From Cellulosimicrobium cellulans (GTDB lineage: Bacteria > Actinomycetota > Actinomycetes > Actinomycetales > Cellulomonadaceae), in contig NZ_JAFBCN010000001.1 of assembly GCF_016907755.1 (NCBI RefSeq), positions 1,736,001 to 1,800,000 on the forward strand: a stretch of 64,000 bases of DNA. Direction: 5' to 3'. A model generated the notes under the pieces. It was not told the origin of the DNA and did no database searches. It saw only the letters and a program-made list of their open reading frames with translations. Shown here piece by piece: positions 45,016 to 54,569 of the stretch. The translations under genes were made by a program, and so were the position numbers. Each line of letters begins with the position of its first letter. Position 1 is the first letter of the stretch.

Positions 45016-46287
45016 ATGGGCACCATGAGCACCACCAGCACGACGCGTGGTGCGCGCACGCGCACCGTGGACGGCAGCCCGGCCCCCGCACCGGTCGTGG
45101 TCCGGCGCGGGCCGTCGGGCGTGCTCGCCGCGCTCCAGGCCCTCGCGCTGTCGCTCGCGGTCGTCGTGCTGCCGGGGGTCGTGGCCTTCCTCGCGTCGTC
45201 CACCGGGTCCTCCGAGGGCACGGGGTGGGGCCAGTCCGTGACGATCGCCGCGGGCTTCTGGCTCCTCGGCCACGGGGTCCCGCTCGTCGCGAGCGGGACG
45301 ACCGTCACGCTCGTCCCGCTGGGGCTCACCGCGCTCGCGCTGTTCTGCTGCTTCGCGTCCGCGCGCCGCTCCGCGCACACGACGACGTCCGCGTGGGTCG
45401 CGGGCACCGTGACCTACGCGCTCGCGACGCTGGGCGTCGCGCTCCTCGCGGGGTCCACCCCGCCCTGGGGCCTCGCGGTCGCCGTCGTCGGGGGCGCGCT
45501 CGTCGGCGGGCTCGGGCTCGGCGCCGGGATCCTCGCGCGGCCGGACGCTCCGTTCGTCGGCGACCTCACGCACCGGCTCGACGGGTGGCTCCCGCCGTCG
45601 GTGCGGCTGGGCCTGCGCGGCGGGCTGCTGGCCACGAGCCTGCTCGCCGGCGTCTCCGCCGTCGTCGTCGGGGCGTGGCTCGTCGCCGGGCGCGCGACGT
45701 CGGGCGACATCGTCGCCGGCCTCGTGCCCGGGACCGTCGGCGGGATCGTCCTCGCCCTCGCGCAGCTCGCCGTCCTGCCGAACGTCGTGGCCTGGGCGGG
45801 GGCGTGGCTCGTCGGGCCCGGATTCGCCGTCGGCGAGGGCAGCACCTTCGCACCCAGCGGCTCGGAACCGGGTGCGCTGCCCGCGGTCCCGCTCCTCGGC
45901 GCGCTGCCCGGCGACGACTGGACCAACCCCCTGACGCCCTGGGTGCCCGCGGTCGTCGTCGTCCTCGGGGTCGTGGCGGGGGCGTTCGTCTGGCGCCGCC
46001 TGCGCGACGTGACCGGCACCCACCCCGACGACGACGTCCGGTGGCTCGACGTCGGCCTCGCCGTGGGCGGGGTCGCGCTCGGCGCGGGACTCCTCGTCGG
46101 GGTCGTGAGCTGGCTCGCGGGCGGAGCCGTCGGGCCCGGGCGTCTCCAGGTCGTCGGCGCCGACGCGCTCGTCGTCGGAGCGCTCGCCGCGGCCGAGATC
46201 GGCGGCGGCGCCGCGCTCGCGATCCTGTGGTCGCGACTCGACGTGCTGGGCCGCCGCCACGCCCACCCCCTCGACGACGAGGCCTGA
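45016..46287 (+). CDS. DUF6350 (PerM-like) polytopic membrane protein
   Basis: Predicted 423 residues with about nine to ten membrane helices. VAFLASSTGSSEGTGWGQSVTIAAGFWLLGHGVPL, LVPLGLTALALFCCFASARR and GPGRLQVVG are typical of DUF6350, a family now linked to the cell-division protein PerM of mycobacteria. The function in this organism is inferred only. ATG 45016 or 45025 may start it; no clear ribosome-binding site is seen. Confidence 0.8.
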   Translation: MGTMSTTSTTRGARTRTVDGSPAPAPVVVRRGPSGVLAALQALALSLAVVVLPGVVAFLASSTGSSEGTGWGQSVTIAAGFWLLGHGVPLVASGTTVTLVPLGLTALALFCCFASARRSAHTTTSAWVAGTVTYALATLGVALLAGSTPPWGLAVAVVGGALVGGLGLGAGILARPDAPFVGDLTHRLDGWLPPSVRLGLRGGLLATSLLAGVSAVVVGAWLVAGRATSGDIVAGLVPGTVGGIVLALAQLAVLPNVVAWAGAWLVGPGFAVGEGSTFAPSGSEPGALPAVPLLGALPGDDWTNPLTPWVPAVVVVLGVVAGAFVWRRLRDVTGTHPDDDVRWLDVGLAVGGVALGAGLLVGVVSWLAGGAVGPGRLQVVGADALVVGALAAAEIGGGAALAILWSRLDVLGRRHAHPLDDEA

Positions 46288-46291
46288 CCTG

Positions 46292-46326
46292 CCGAGGTAG
46301 AGCCCCGGTCCGCCGAGGTAGAGCCG
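46292..46326. repeat. Two tandem CCGAGGTAGAGCC units
   Basis: The 13-bp unit CCGAGGTAGAGCC occurs twice, about 21 bp apart, in the 100-bp gap between convergent genes. A related CCGAGGTAGCG lies near 36259, also right after a gene end. Confidence 0.5.
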
Positions 46327-46387
46327 TAGTTGCGGAGGGGAGAGGGAGGGCGGTCTCAGGCGCCGTGGTCGCGGCGGGTGCCCCTCG

Positions 46388-46963
46388 TTAGCCGGGCTCT
46401 GGCGTGCGCGGCGGGGTGGCGTCGAGGTCGACCAGCGACGTCGGGACGGGGCAGTCGGGCGGGGCGGCAAGGTCCATCCGTGTCACCACCGACCAGCCGT
46501 CCTCGGTGAGCGGGAGCTCGAAGCGGGCGTCCTCGCCGACGGCGACGCTCGCCGACCATGCCTCGAGGCGGTCTGCGAGCACCGCCCAGTCGTCGGCCCA
46601 TGACCGTGCCGGCCTGTCGGCGTCGAGCACGTCCGTGGGCACCGCGCCGACGGCTGTCGCGAGCGCGCGGGCACCCTGCGCGAGCTGGAGCGCGGCGGCG
46701 GCCCGCTCGGTAGCGGTCGCGGCGCTCGCGAGCGTGGCACCAGCCTCCGTGACCTGCGCGCAGGGTTCCGCGGCGGCGGCCAGGATCTGGTCGTCCTCGA
46801 CCAGCTCCAGCGCGTCGTGGGTCGCGAACGACACGATCGTCCAGACGACGAAGACCACGGCAGCGAGGAGGACGACGGCGGGGACCGCGAGCCACCACCA
46901 CGCGGCCTCCCTGCGGCGGAGGCGCTCTCGGCCGACGGGCAGCAGCGGCGTCGGAGCAGTCAT
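46388..46963 (-). CDS. Hypothetical single-pass membrane protein
   Basis: Predicted 191 residues: basic N-terminus (GRERLRRREAAWWWL), one helix (AVPAVVLLAAVVFVVWTIVSFA) and an Ala-rich helical extracytoplasmic domain with Cys in AEPCAQVTEA and APPDCPVP, possibly disulfide-linked. The family is not recognised. The ATG overlaps the MFS transporter stop (ATGA), so it may be an accessory to that transporter. Confidence 0.7.
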   Translation of the reverse strand: MTAPTPLLPVGRERLRRREAAWWWLAVPAVVLLAAVVFVVWTIVSFATHDALELVEDDQILAAAAEPCAQVTEAGATLASAATATERAAAALQLAQGARALATAVGAVPTDVLDADRPARSWADDWAVLADRLEAWSASVAVGEDARFELPLTEDGWSVVTRMDLAAPPDCPVPTSLVDLDATPPRTPEPG

Positions 46964-48453
46964 GCCGCGGACGACCGTGCGGTGGGCTTGCCCTGGAGGG
47001 GGGCTGCTGCGGTGGCGGGGTCGGTGAAGGCCTGGCGTGGCACGACGGCGAGGAGGAGGACCGCGGCGACGAGCGCCGTCGTCCCGCACACGACCCAGAC
47101 GGTGACGTACCCGCCGAACGAGCCGGCCGTGCTCCCGGTCGCGCCGCCCTGGAGCGCAGCGCCCGCGAGCGCGATGCCGAAGACGCAGGACGCGATCGCG
47201 CCACCGACGGTCTTCACGGAGTTGGTGAGGCCGGTCGCGACGCCGGTGAGCGTCGGGGGCGCGGCGGCGGCGGCCGCCGCGGGCAGCGCGGCGACGAGGG
47301 CGCCGGACCCGAGGCCGACGATCACCATGTTGGTGAGCACGTTCGCGTACGTCGCGTGGAACGGCAGGAAGAGCAGGAAGCCGACTCCCACGAGGGTGGA
47401 CGCGCCCACGAGGGTGAGCCGCGGCGTCGCGCGCCGGGCGACGCGCGGGTACGAGAGCGCGCCGACGATCATGCCGATCAGGTAGACGCCGATGAGCAGG
47501 GACGTCTGGAAGCCGGTCGTGCCGAGCCCGTACCCGTGCTCGGCGGGGTCGGTGCGCGCGAACGTGGACAGAGGCGCCTGGGCGCCGAGCACGGAGACGC
47601 CGAACAGGCCGGCGGTGAGGAACACCGGGCCGAGCGTGGGGGAGCGGAACATGCGGACGTCGACGAGCGGGTCGTCCTGGCGCAGCTCCCACCGGGCGAA
47701 GGGCCACAGCAACAAGACCCCGAGCACCACGAGCGCCCAGGGTGCGACCGCAGCGACGCCCTCGAGACGCAGCAGGCTGAGCCCACCGGTGAGCGCGAGA
47801 AGGGCGAGCGAGACGAGCACGAGGCCGACGGTGTCGAAGCGTCCGCCTGCCGGGTCGGGGGACTCCTTCACCCCGAGCAGCACGACGACGAAGCACACGA
47901 CGACCAGGAACGCCGGGACGAGGAGCACGACGCGCAGCGGCAGGGCGTCGACGAGCGCACCGCCCGCGAGCGCACCGAGGATGGCGCCGGTCTCGAGCGC
48001 CGCGACGAGGACGCCGGCGGCCCGCGCGGTGACGGCGGCGGGGTTCGCCAGGCGTCGGGCGCGCGACCACACGAGCGCGATCTCCAGGGGCAGCCACACG
48101 ACGTAGAACCCCTGCACGGCCCACGCCACGAGGAACACCGTGAACGAGTCGGTGAACGGCAGGACGAGCGACGCTGCCGCGGTGACCGCGGTCGACCACA
48201 GGAGGATGCGCCGGTGGCCGACCATGTCGCCGAGCTTGGCCAGCGCGGGCACGACGAGCGCGGACAGCATGAGCTGGGAGCCCTCGAGCCAGTTCACGTC
48301 GGCGTCGTGCACGCCGAGGTGCCGCGCGATGTCCGTGAGCATCGGCGTGTAGTAGCCCTGGAGGACGCCGCTCGTCAGCTCGACGAAGGCGAGGAACCCG
48401 ACGACGCCGGCGAGGGTCGAACCCGCGAGGCGCCCGGTGAGCGAGCGAGCCAT
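46960..48453 (-). CDS. Major facilitator superfamily transporter, DHA2-like (14 TM)
   Basis: Predicted 497 residues with about 14 helices. Motif A between helices 2 and 3 reads KLGDMVGHRRILLW; the first-helix region is GFLAFVELTSGVLQGYYTPMLTDIARHLG. Proton-driven drug/metabolite efflux is typical of the family; the substrate is unknown. AAGGAG lies about 6 bp before the ATG. Confidence 0.85.
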   Translation of the reverse strand: MARSLTGRLAGSTLAGVVGFLAFVELTSGVLQGYYTPMLTDIARHLGVHDADVNWLEGSQLMLSALVVPALAKLGDMVGHRRILLWSTAVTAAASLVLPFTDSFTVFLVAWAVQGFYVVWLPLEIALVWSRARRLANPAAVTARAAGVLVAALETGAILGALAGGALVDALPLRVVLLVPAFLVVVCFVVVLLGVKESPDPAGGRFDTVGLVLVSLALLALTGGLSLLRLEGVAAVAPWALVVLGVLLLWPFARWELRQDDPLVDVRMFRSPTLGPVFLTAGLFGVSVLGAQAPLSTFARTDPAEHGYGLGTTGFQTSLLIGVYLIGMIVGALSYPRVARRATPRLTLVGASTLVGVGFLLFLPFHATYANVLTNMVIVGLGSGALVAALPAAAAAAAPPTLTGVATGLTNSVKTVGGAIASCVFGIALAGAALQGGATGSTAGSFGGYVTVWVVCGTTALVAAVLLLAVVPRQAFTDPATAAAPLQGKPTARSSAA

Positions 48454-48475
48454 CGCTGCTCCTTCTGCGTGGGGA

Positions 48476-48495
48476 GGCGCGCGTCGTCGCGCGCC
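48476..48495 (-). terminator. GC hairpin between the M20 peptidase and MFS genes
   Basis: GGCGCGCG (48476-48483), loop TCGT, and CGCGCGCC (48488-48495) sit in the 60-bp gap. It is either a terminator of the peptidase gene or an intercistronic stem. Confidence 0.45.
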
Positions 48496-48513
48496 CCGTG
48501 AGGTGGGGGAGCG

Positions 48514-49854
48514 TCAGGGTAGCCGCTCGAGCAGGGCGCGGTGGAACCGCTCCCCCCGCCCGAGCTCGGCGACCTCGACGCGCTCGTCGACGCCGTGGAT
48601 GGTCGCGCGCAGCTCGGCGGACATCGCGAGCGGCGCGAACCGGTACACGGCGGGCGCGAACCGGTGGAAGTGCCGCGCGTCCGTCGCCTGCATCGTGATG
48701 TACGGGGCGGGGAGCGCGTCGGGGTGCGAGACGCCGACGCACGCGGCGAGGAGGGCGAACCGCTCGTCGTCGACGGGTGACTCGGGAGAGGGCTCGCTGC
48801 CCTCGACGACCTCGATCTGGACCTGCCGGTCGTCGACGCGCCGCCGGACGCGCTCGACGGTGCCCGCGACGGTCTCGCCGAGCGCGATCCGCAGGTTGAC
48901 GGTCGCGGACGCCTGCGAGGGCAGGACGTTCGCGGCCGTGCCGCCGGAGAGCATCGTCGGCGCGACGGTCGTGCGGACGATCGCGGCGGCCTCGCCGCCC
49001 ATCGCGGCGAAGGTCTGCGCGGACACGGGCGGCGCGGCAGCGAGAGCGCGCAGCGCGGTGCGCGCCGGTCCGGTCGCGCGGTCGGAGAAGAGGCGGAGCA
49101 TGCGCGAGATCGCGACGGGCGTCCGCGCGGGGAAGGTGCGCGGGCCGAGGCGCTCCACGGCGCGCGCGACCCGCCGGACCGCCGTCGTCGTGGGCGGCGC
49201 GGAGGCGTGGCCGCCCTCGCCGCGCGCGGTGAGGCGCAGCGTGAGCACGCCCTTCTCACCGACTCCGATCATCGCGGCGCTCCCGGGGACGAGGGGGAGG
49301 GGCGAGTCCGTGACCGCACCGCCCTCGTCGAGCACGAGCCACGGGATCACGCGGCGGTCGCGCAGGGTCGTGGCGATCGCCGCGGCGGCCGCGCCGTGCG
49401 ACTCCTCGTTGCCGCCGAACGAGAGGTAGACGTCGCGCGCGGGCGTGAACCCGGCTGCGAGCAGGTTCTCCACCGCCTCGAGCACGACGACGAGCGGCCC
49501 CTTGTCGTCGAGCGCGCCGCGCCCGTGGACCCAGCCGTCGGCGACGCGCCCCTCAAAGGGCGGGTACGTCCAGGCGTCGCTCTCGTCGACCGGGACGACG
49601 TCGTAGTGCGCCATGAGCACGAGCGGCGCCTCGTCGGACCGGCCGCGCCACCGGTAGAGCAGCCCGAGGTCGGTGATGCGCTCGCGGTCGAGGTGCGCGT
49701 GGACCAGGGGGTAGAGCTCGGGCAGGAGGTCGACGAGCTCGTCGAAGGGCGCGAGGCCTCGCTCCTCCATCTCGGCGGACACCGTGGGGATCCGGATGAG
49801 CCGGGCGAGGCGCTCGTCGGCACCGGGCCGAGGGGTCACGGGAGCGGTCGTCAT
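48514..49854 (-). CDS. M20 family metallopeptidase (carboxypeptidase/deacylase)
   Basis: Predicted 446 residues. Di-zinc site residues are visible: His in MAHYDVVPVD, bridging Asp in GRGALDDKG, catalytic/ligand Glu pair in GGNEESHG, Asp/Glu in VLDEGG, and a late His in ATDARHFHRF. The lid domain contains GEGGHASAPP. It is soluble with no signal peptide and resembles CPS1-like M20 peptidases; amide or peptide substrates are likely but unspecified. TAGGGT is 6 bp before the ATG. Confidence 0.88.
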   Translation of the reverse strand: MTTAPVTPRPGADERLARLIRIPTVSAEMEERGLAPFDELVDLLPELYPLVHAHLDRERITDLGLLYRWRGRSDEAPLVLMAHYDVVPVDESDAWTYPPFEGRVADGWVHGRGALDDKGPLVVVLEAVENLLAAGFTPARDVYLSFGGNEESHGAAAAAIATTLRDRRVIPWLVLDEGGAVTDSPLPLVPGSAAMIGVGEKGVLTLRLTARGEGGHASAPPTTTAVRRVARAVERLGPRTFPARTPVAISRMLRLFSDRATGPARTALRALAAAPPVSAQTFAAMGGEAAAIVRTTVAPTMLSGGTAANVLPSQASATVNLRIALGETVAGTVERVRRRVDDRQVQIEVVEGSEPSPESPVDDERFALLAACVGVSHPDALPAPYITMQATDARHFHRFAPAVYRFAPLAMSAELRATIHGVDERVEVAELGRGERFHRALLERLP

Positions 49855-49866
49855 GGCCCCACCCTA
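49855..49866 (-). promoter_or_regulatory. Leaderless -10 of the M20 peptidase gene
   Basis: TAGGGT on the minus strand (49866-49861) with the 6-bp spacer GGGGCC before the ATG at 49854. Confidence 0.55.
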
Positions 49867-50054
49867 GAGACTCGATGTCACGAGCGGGCGACGGGGGATC
49901 TCTGTGCCGTGGCCCATCACGCCTGTACCGATTTAGTCCGACGCCATGACTCCCGGGAAGGGATCTGCCACGGAGCATGCGGCGCCTCGCGCCTAGCCCG
50001 AGAGTTCCGTGTGGATTCCCCATCGCTCCGTGCGCAGAGGAAGCTGGTGCCATC
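49867..50054. other. Intergenic stretch without a recognisable gene
   Basis: This stretch is visibly less G+C-rich than its surroundings. It lies between the divergent peptidase promoter and the lyase promoter. No ORF with plausible composition and no RNA motif was found. Confidence 0.5.
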
Positions 50055-50083
50055 TTGACTGCGCTGTCAAGAACCGGTTTACT
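50055..50083 (+). promoter_or_regulatory. Promoter and LacI-type operator of the PL8 lyase gene
   Basis: TTGACT (50055-50060), a 17-bp spacer ending AACCGG, and TTTACT (50078-50083). The palindrome AACCGGTT spans the spacer/-10 junction (50073-50080). The same arrangement is found before the importer operon, where the -35 is TTGACG. Confidence 0.7.
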
Positions 50084-50139
50084 AGCGCCACGTCACCGTC
50101 GGCGCAGGGAGGCGTCACCCGTGGGCGCGCGGCCGGCGA

Positions 50140-50193
50140 CCTCGCCACAGGAGGCGAGGCAGGACGCGACCCGCCTGGCGCCTCGCCAGGCGG
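50140..50193 (+). other. Two hairpins in the 310-nt leader of the lyase gene
   Basis: CCTCGCC (50140-50146) pairs with GGCGAGG (50153-50159). CCGCCTGGCG (50171-50180) pairs perfectly with 50184-50193 around a CCT loop. Both are transcribed from the promoter at 50055 and lie more than 200 bp before the ATG. Confidence 0.55.
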
Positions 50194-50400
50194 TCGAACC
50201 GTCCGTCGGAGGCGGCACGGGCCGCCTCACCGTGAAGGAGCACCTGCGCGATGACGCGTCAGAAGTCCGGCACCGCCGTCGGCGCCCGTGCCGAGAGGCG
50301 ACCCGTCCTGCGCTGCTCCCGACGGACGACGACCGACGTCGGCCCGCGCCGCCCCGACCGCACCGTGCGCGCGCCACGGACCACCACAAGGGAGCACCCC

Positions 50401-53400
50401 ATGAGAAGCGTCAGAGCCCTGATCTCCGCCTTCCTGGCACTCGTGCTGAGCGCTGTCGGACTCGTCGTCGCGCCCGCGGGCGCGGCGCCGCCCGGCGACG
50501 ACGTCGACACGATCACGTCGCGCCTCCGGGAGTACTACCTGGGGCAGGGTGACGACGTCATCATCGCGAACGGCATCTACCTGGCACGTACCTCCGAGGC
50601 TCTCGACTACGTCGCGTCGCAGGGTGCCGACGGATCGTGGCCGGACGTCGACTACGCGGACCGGACGAGCTCCGCGAACGGTGCGACCTGGTCCGCATAC
50701 ATCGCGCTCTACCGAATGCTCGCGCTCGCCCAGGCCTACCGCGACCCCGACGCCGCGGGCTTCGAGGACCCCGCAGTCCTCGCCGCGGTCGAGCGCGCGC
50801 TCGTGCACTGGGACGCGGTCGACCCGGGCAACACGAACTGGTGGGAGACCGAGATCGGCGAGTCCATGGCGATGGGGCGTCTCACCGTCTTCCTCGGCGA
50901 CGAGCTGAGCCCCGAGGCGAAGGCCGTCGCGCTCGAGCACAACACCGGCAGGCTCGACCCGGTCGGCGCCAACGGTGCGTGGCGCACGACGAACTACCTC
51001 TTCGAGGCGCTCGCGACCCGCGACCACGAGAAGATCGTGTCCGGCTTCGACACCATGGTCCAGACCGTCGCCGTCGACCGCTCCGGGGCGACCAACGAGG
51101 CGGTGCAGCCCGACGGGAGCTTCTGGGCGCACGGGGCGCAGCTGTACAGCGAGGGGTACGGCATGGCGCTCTTCACCAACGTGGCGCTGTGGGCCGACGC
51201 GGCGCGCGGCACGGGTCTCGCGTTCACCCGGGAGCATCTGGACACGATCGCGTTCTACGTCGTCAACGGCACGCGGTGGATGATTCGCGGCGAGGTCGGC
51301 ATGCTGTACCTCGGATATCGAGAGCCGAAGACCGTCGGCGGCGTCACGGGGTACGCCGCCGAGTTCCTCGAGCCGCTCACCAAGATGGAGCGCACGGACC
51401 CGCTGTACGCGACCGACTACCAGGAGCTGATCGACAGCATCAGGGGCACGACCCGGACCAACGGTGTCACCGGGAACAAGTACTTCTGGCGGTCGGAGTT
51501 CTCGTCCCACCTGCGCGACGGGTACGGGATCTTCACGCGGCTCAACTCGAGCCGCACCGTCGGCAGCGAGTACCGCTCCACCTTCCGCCCGGAGGTCGGC
51601 AACGAGATCGTGTGGAACGCGGCGGGCGCGACAGCGATCCAGGTGACCAACCGGGAGTACGTCGACCTCGGTCCGGCGTTCGACTGGTTCCACTACCCCG
51701 GCGTCACCGCTCCCTACGTCAAGGAGCAGACGCGTGGCACGGCCGGCCGGACGGGCAACGGAGGCAGCTTCACGGGCGGCGTCTCGGACGGCACCTACGG
51801 AGTGAGCGTGCACAGCCTCGACCGTGCCGACACCCAGGGCAGGAAGAGCTACTTCTACCTCGACGACGAGATGGTCGCGCTCGGCGCCGGTATCCGCTCG
51901 GAGTCCGACGCGCCGGTGCACACGACGGTGAACCAGGCCGTGGCGAAGGACAACGCCTCGGCCGACGGCCGACCCGTCGCTCCGGGGACCGTGGGCGCTG
52001 CGCTCGAGGGTCCGTCGTGGGCCTACAACGACGAGGTCGGCTACGTCTTCCCGGCCGGTCAGCGAGTGCTCGTCTCGAACACGGCGCAGACGGGGAGCTG
52101 GGTCGGTCAGGACCCGGTGAGCCGGGACGCCTTCACGCTCTACGTGGACCACGGCGTGCGTCCGAGCGACGCCGGCTACGAGTACGTGGTGCTCCCCGCC
52201 GCCTCCCCGCAGGAGGTCGAGGCCTATGCCGCGGCGCCCGCCGTCCAGGTGCTCCGCAACGACGCCGCGGTGCAGGCGGTGCGGCACGCCGGGCTCCGGC
52301 GCACGATGGCGACGTTCTACCAGGCAGGGAGCCTCGATCTCGGTGCCGGCCGGACGCTCGAGGTGAACCAGCCCGCGATCGTCCTCGTGGACGAGTCGGG
52401 CGAGGTCCCGGTGGCGAGCGTCGCGAACCCGGACCGGCCGGGCCTCGTCGTCTCCGTCGTGCTCGGCGGTCCGGACGGCGAGCACCGCGGCACGTTCGCC
52501 CTGGGTTCCGGCGCGAGCCTGGGCAAGACCGTCACGGCGCCCCTCTCGTCGGACGCCGGGACGGACTCGGACCTCACCGCGAGCAGCGCGCTGGAGGGTC
52601 ACGGCGCGGCGCTCGCGGGCGACGGGGACGACGCCACGGCCTGGCGCTCCGGCGGAGACGGGACGGCGTGGCTGACGAGGCGTCTCGCGCCGGGGTCGTT
52701 CGTCACCGGCGCCACGGTGTCGTGGGGCGACCAGCACGCGTCGCGCTTCCTGGTGCAGACGTCGCTCGACGGCGCGACCTGGACCGACCACCGGTTCGTG
52801 CAGGACGGCGCCGGGGGTCGCACCCGGCTCGAACTGGCCCCGACCGCGGCCGCCTTCGTCCGCCTCGTGCTGCTGGACGGCCCGGGCGACGACGGGTACG
52901 CCGTCCGGGAGCTCGACGTCGACTCGAGCGTGAACCTCGCCCTCGGTCGGTCGGCGACCGCCTCCGGCTCGTCGGGCGGGGCCGCCGCGAGCATCACGGA
53001 CGGCAACATGGACACCCGCTGGAGCGGGAACCTCTCGGACAGCGCCTGGGCGCAGGTCGACCTCGGCTCCGTGCAGCGGATCGGCGCCGTGCGGCTGTGG
53101 TGGGAGGCATCCTTCGCCCGCCAGTACCGCATCCAGGTCTCCGACGACGGCACCGCCTGGCGCGACGCCTACGCCACGACGGGCGCGGGCAGCGACGGGG
53201 GGACGGACGCCGTCGCGGTCGACGAGCGGGCGCGCTACGTGCGCATGCAGACGGTCCAGCGCAGCACGACCCAGTACGGCGTCTCGCTGTGGGAGCTCGA
53301 GGTGTTCGCCGACGACCTGGTCGTCGACGCGCCGACCGTGCCGGCGGGCCGGGAGAACCTGGCCCTCGCCCGCCCGGTCCAGGCCGACTCGACCTACAAC

Positions 53401-54507
53401 GCGACCGCCGGCGCCCGCAACGCCAACGACGGCAACCTCACGACGCGCTGGTCCTCCCAGCGCCAGGACGCGCCGTACACGATCGAGCGCTGGCTCCAGG
53501 TCGACCTCGAGGGAACCCGCAGCATCAACCAGGTCGTCGTCACCTGGGAGGCGGCGACGTCGAACGACTTCCGCGTCGAAGGGTCGCTCGACGGCCGGAC
53601 CTGGGAGCAGCTGGCCCGGGTCGAGAAGACCTCGGCAGAGCTGCGGAACGTCGTGGACCTGCCCGGGTCCGACGTGCGCTACGTCCGGGTGATCGGCCTG
53701 CCCGTCACGAAGTACGGGCTCTCGATCTTCGAGCTCGAGGTGTACGGCGGGTACAACCTGCAGTGCGACGCGTCGCCCGTGGCCGCGGATCCCGCGTCCA
53801 GGGCGGTGGCGACGGCCAGCGTCACGCCCCTCGAGCCGGACGACGAGTTCATCGCGTTCTCGCTCGACGAGTCGGTGGCGTCGGTCGTGGGCGACCCCCG
53901 CGTCGGCGACGGGCGCGTGGAGCTCGACCTGGCCACCGGCCAGGCCGGGAGGACCGCCGTCCTGGTCACGCACGCGAAGGGTGACGAGATGGCGTGGTGC
54001 GACGTGGTCGTCGCGGTCGACACGGCTGAGCTCGACCGGCTCGTCGCGCAGGCCGACGCGCTGGACAGCAGGCAGTACACGCCCGAGAGCTGGGCCCCCC
54101 TGCTGCCCGCGCTCGAGGCAGCGAAGGAGGCGGCCCGTGCGGAGGGCGCGACCCAGGGCGACGTCGACGAGAAGACGGCGGCCCTCGCAGCGGCGCTCGA
54201 GGGTCTCGTGGAGCGGGCCCCGGTGACCACGGCGCCGACCGTCGAGGTGACGGCGCGCTGCCTGGCCGGCACGGCCTACGTGGCGGTGCGCGCGACGAAC
54301 ACGGACGAGCAGACAGCGGCGATCGTGCTGTCGACACCGTTCGGCGACCGGACGTACGCCGCGGTCGCGCCGGGAGGGAACGCCTACCAGTCGTTCAGCT
54401 CCCGAGCGGCCGTGGTGGACGCCGGAGCGGTGAGCATCACGGCCACCGCACCCGGTCGCGAGCCGGTGACGGTCCAGGCACCGTACGAGGCCAAGCGCTG
54501 CGGCTGA
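50401..54507 (+). CDS. Secreted polysaccharide lyase family 8 enzyme with three F5/8C domains
   Basis: Predicted 1368-residue secreted enzyme. The signal peptide is cleaved near AGA-A (about 29). The PL8 alpha/alpha-toroid and beta domains (about 35-710) have the aromatic patch NWWETEIG (Trp147-148), Asn191 in GANGAW, His244 in PDGSFWAHG, Tyr253 in YSEGYG and DWFHYPGVTAPY, the PL8 catalytic set. Three F5/8-type C (carbohydrate-binding) domains follow (about 720-842, 843-970, 985-1117). Then come an Ig-like domain, a FIVAR domain (about 1207-1273) and a C-terminal domain shared with the next gene (about 1279-1368). PL8 enzymes cleave uronate-containing glycans (hyaluronan, chondroitin, xanthan). 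The mannose genes nearby favour a xanthan- or glucuronomannan-like substrate, which is inference. AGGGAG is 7 bp before the ATG. Confidence 0.88.
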   Translation: MRSVRALISAFLALVLSAVGLVVAPAGAAPPGDDVDTITSRLREYYLGQGDDVIIANGIYLARTSEALDYVASQGADGSWPDVDYADRTSSANGATWSAYIALYRMLALAQAYRDPDAAGFEDPAVLAAVERALVHWDAVDPGNTNWWETEIGESMAMGRLTVFLGDELSPEAKAVALEHNTGRLDPVGANGAWRTTNYLFEALATRDHEKIVSGFDTMVQTVAVDRSGATNEAVQPDGSFWAHGAQLYSEGYGMALFTNVALWADAARGTGLAFTREHLDTIAFYVVNGTRWMIRGEVGMLYLGYREPKTVGGVTGYAAEFLEPLTKMERTDPLYATDYQELIDSIRGTTRTNGVTGNKYFWRSEFSSHLRDGYGIFTRLNSSRTVGSEYRSTFRPEVGNEIVWNAAGATAIQVTNREYVDLGPAFDWFHYPGVTAPYVKEQTRGTAGRTGNGGSFTGGVSDGTYGVSVHSLDRADTQGRKSYFYLDDEMVALGAGIRSESDAPVHTTVNQAVAKDNASADGRPVAPGTVGAALEGPSWAYNDEVGYVFPAGQRVLVSNTAQTGSWVGQDPVSRDAFTLYVDHGVRPSDAGYEYVVLPAASPQEVEAYAAAPAVQVLRNDAAVQAVRHAGLRRTMATFYQAGSLDLGAGRTLEVNQPAIVLVDESGEVPVASVANPDRPGLVVSVVLGGPDGEHRGTFALGSGASLGKTVTAPLSSDAGTDSDLTASSALEGHGAALAGDGDDATAWRSGGDGTAWLTRRLAPGSFVTGATVSWGDQHASRFLVQTSLDGATWTDHRFVQDGAGGRTRLELAPTAAAFVRLVLLDGPGDDGYAVRELDVDSSVNLALGRSATASGSSGGAAASITDGNMDTRWSGNLSDSAWAQVDLGSVQRIGAVRLWWEASFARQYRIQVSDDGTAWRDAYATTGAGSDGGTDAVAVDERARYVRMQTVQRSTTQYGVSLWELEVFADDLVVDAPTVPAGRENLALARPVQADSTYNATAGARNANDGNLTTRWSSQRQDAPYTIERWLQVDLEGTRSINQVVVTWEAATSNDFRVEGSLDGRTWEQLARVEKTSAELRNVVDLPGSDVRYVRVIGLPVTKYGLSIFELEVYGGYNLQCDASPVAADPASRAVATASVTPLEPDDEFIAFSLDESVASVVGDPRVGDGRVELDLATGQAGRTAVLVTHAKGDEMAWCDVVVAVDTAELDRLVAQADALDSRQYTPESWAPLLPALEAAKEAARAEGATQGDVDEKTAALAAALEGLVERAPVTTAPTVEVTARCLAGTAYVAVRATNTDEQTAAIVLSTPFGDRTYAAVAPGGNAYQSFSSRAAVVDAGAVSITATAPGREPVTVQAPYEAKRCG

Positions 54508-54523
54508 GCCGCGGCGGCCGCGG

Positions 54524-54569
54524 CCGGGCCGTCGTGGCGGTGTCGGAGGACACCGCCACGACGGCCCGG
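54524..54569 (+). terminator. Perfect 21-bp hairpin between the lyase and phosphodiesterase genes
   Basis: Arms 54524-54544 and 54549-54569 are exactly complementary with a GGAG loop, 17 bp past the lyase stop. A second 7-bp stem (54591-54597 with 54602-54608) precedes the next gene. Confidence 0.8.

Noticed and set aside
50227-53973. 1248-codon minus-strand ORF opposite the lyase gene
   Set aside because: Arg/Val/Asp/His-rich shadow with no recognisable domain or ribosome-binding site; the plus strand encodes a coherent PL8 enzyme.
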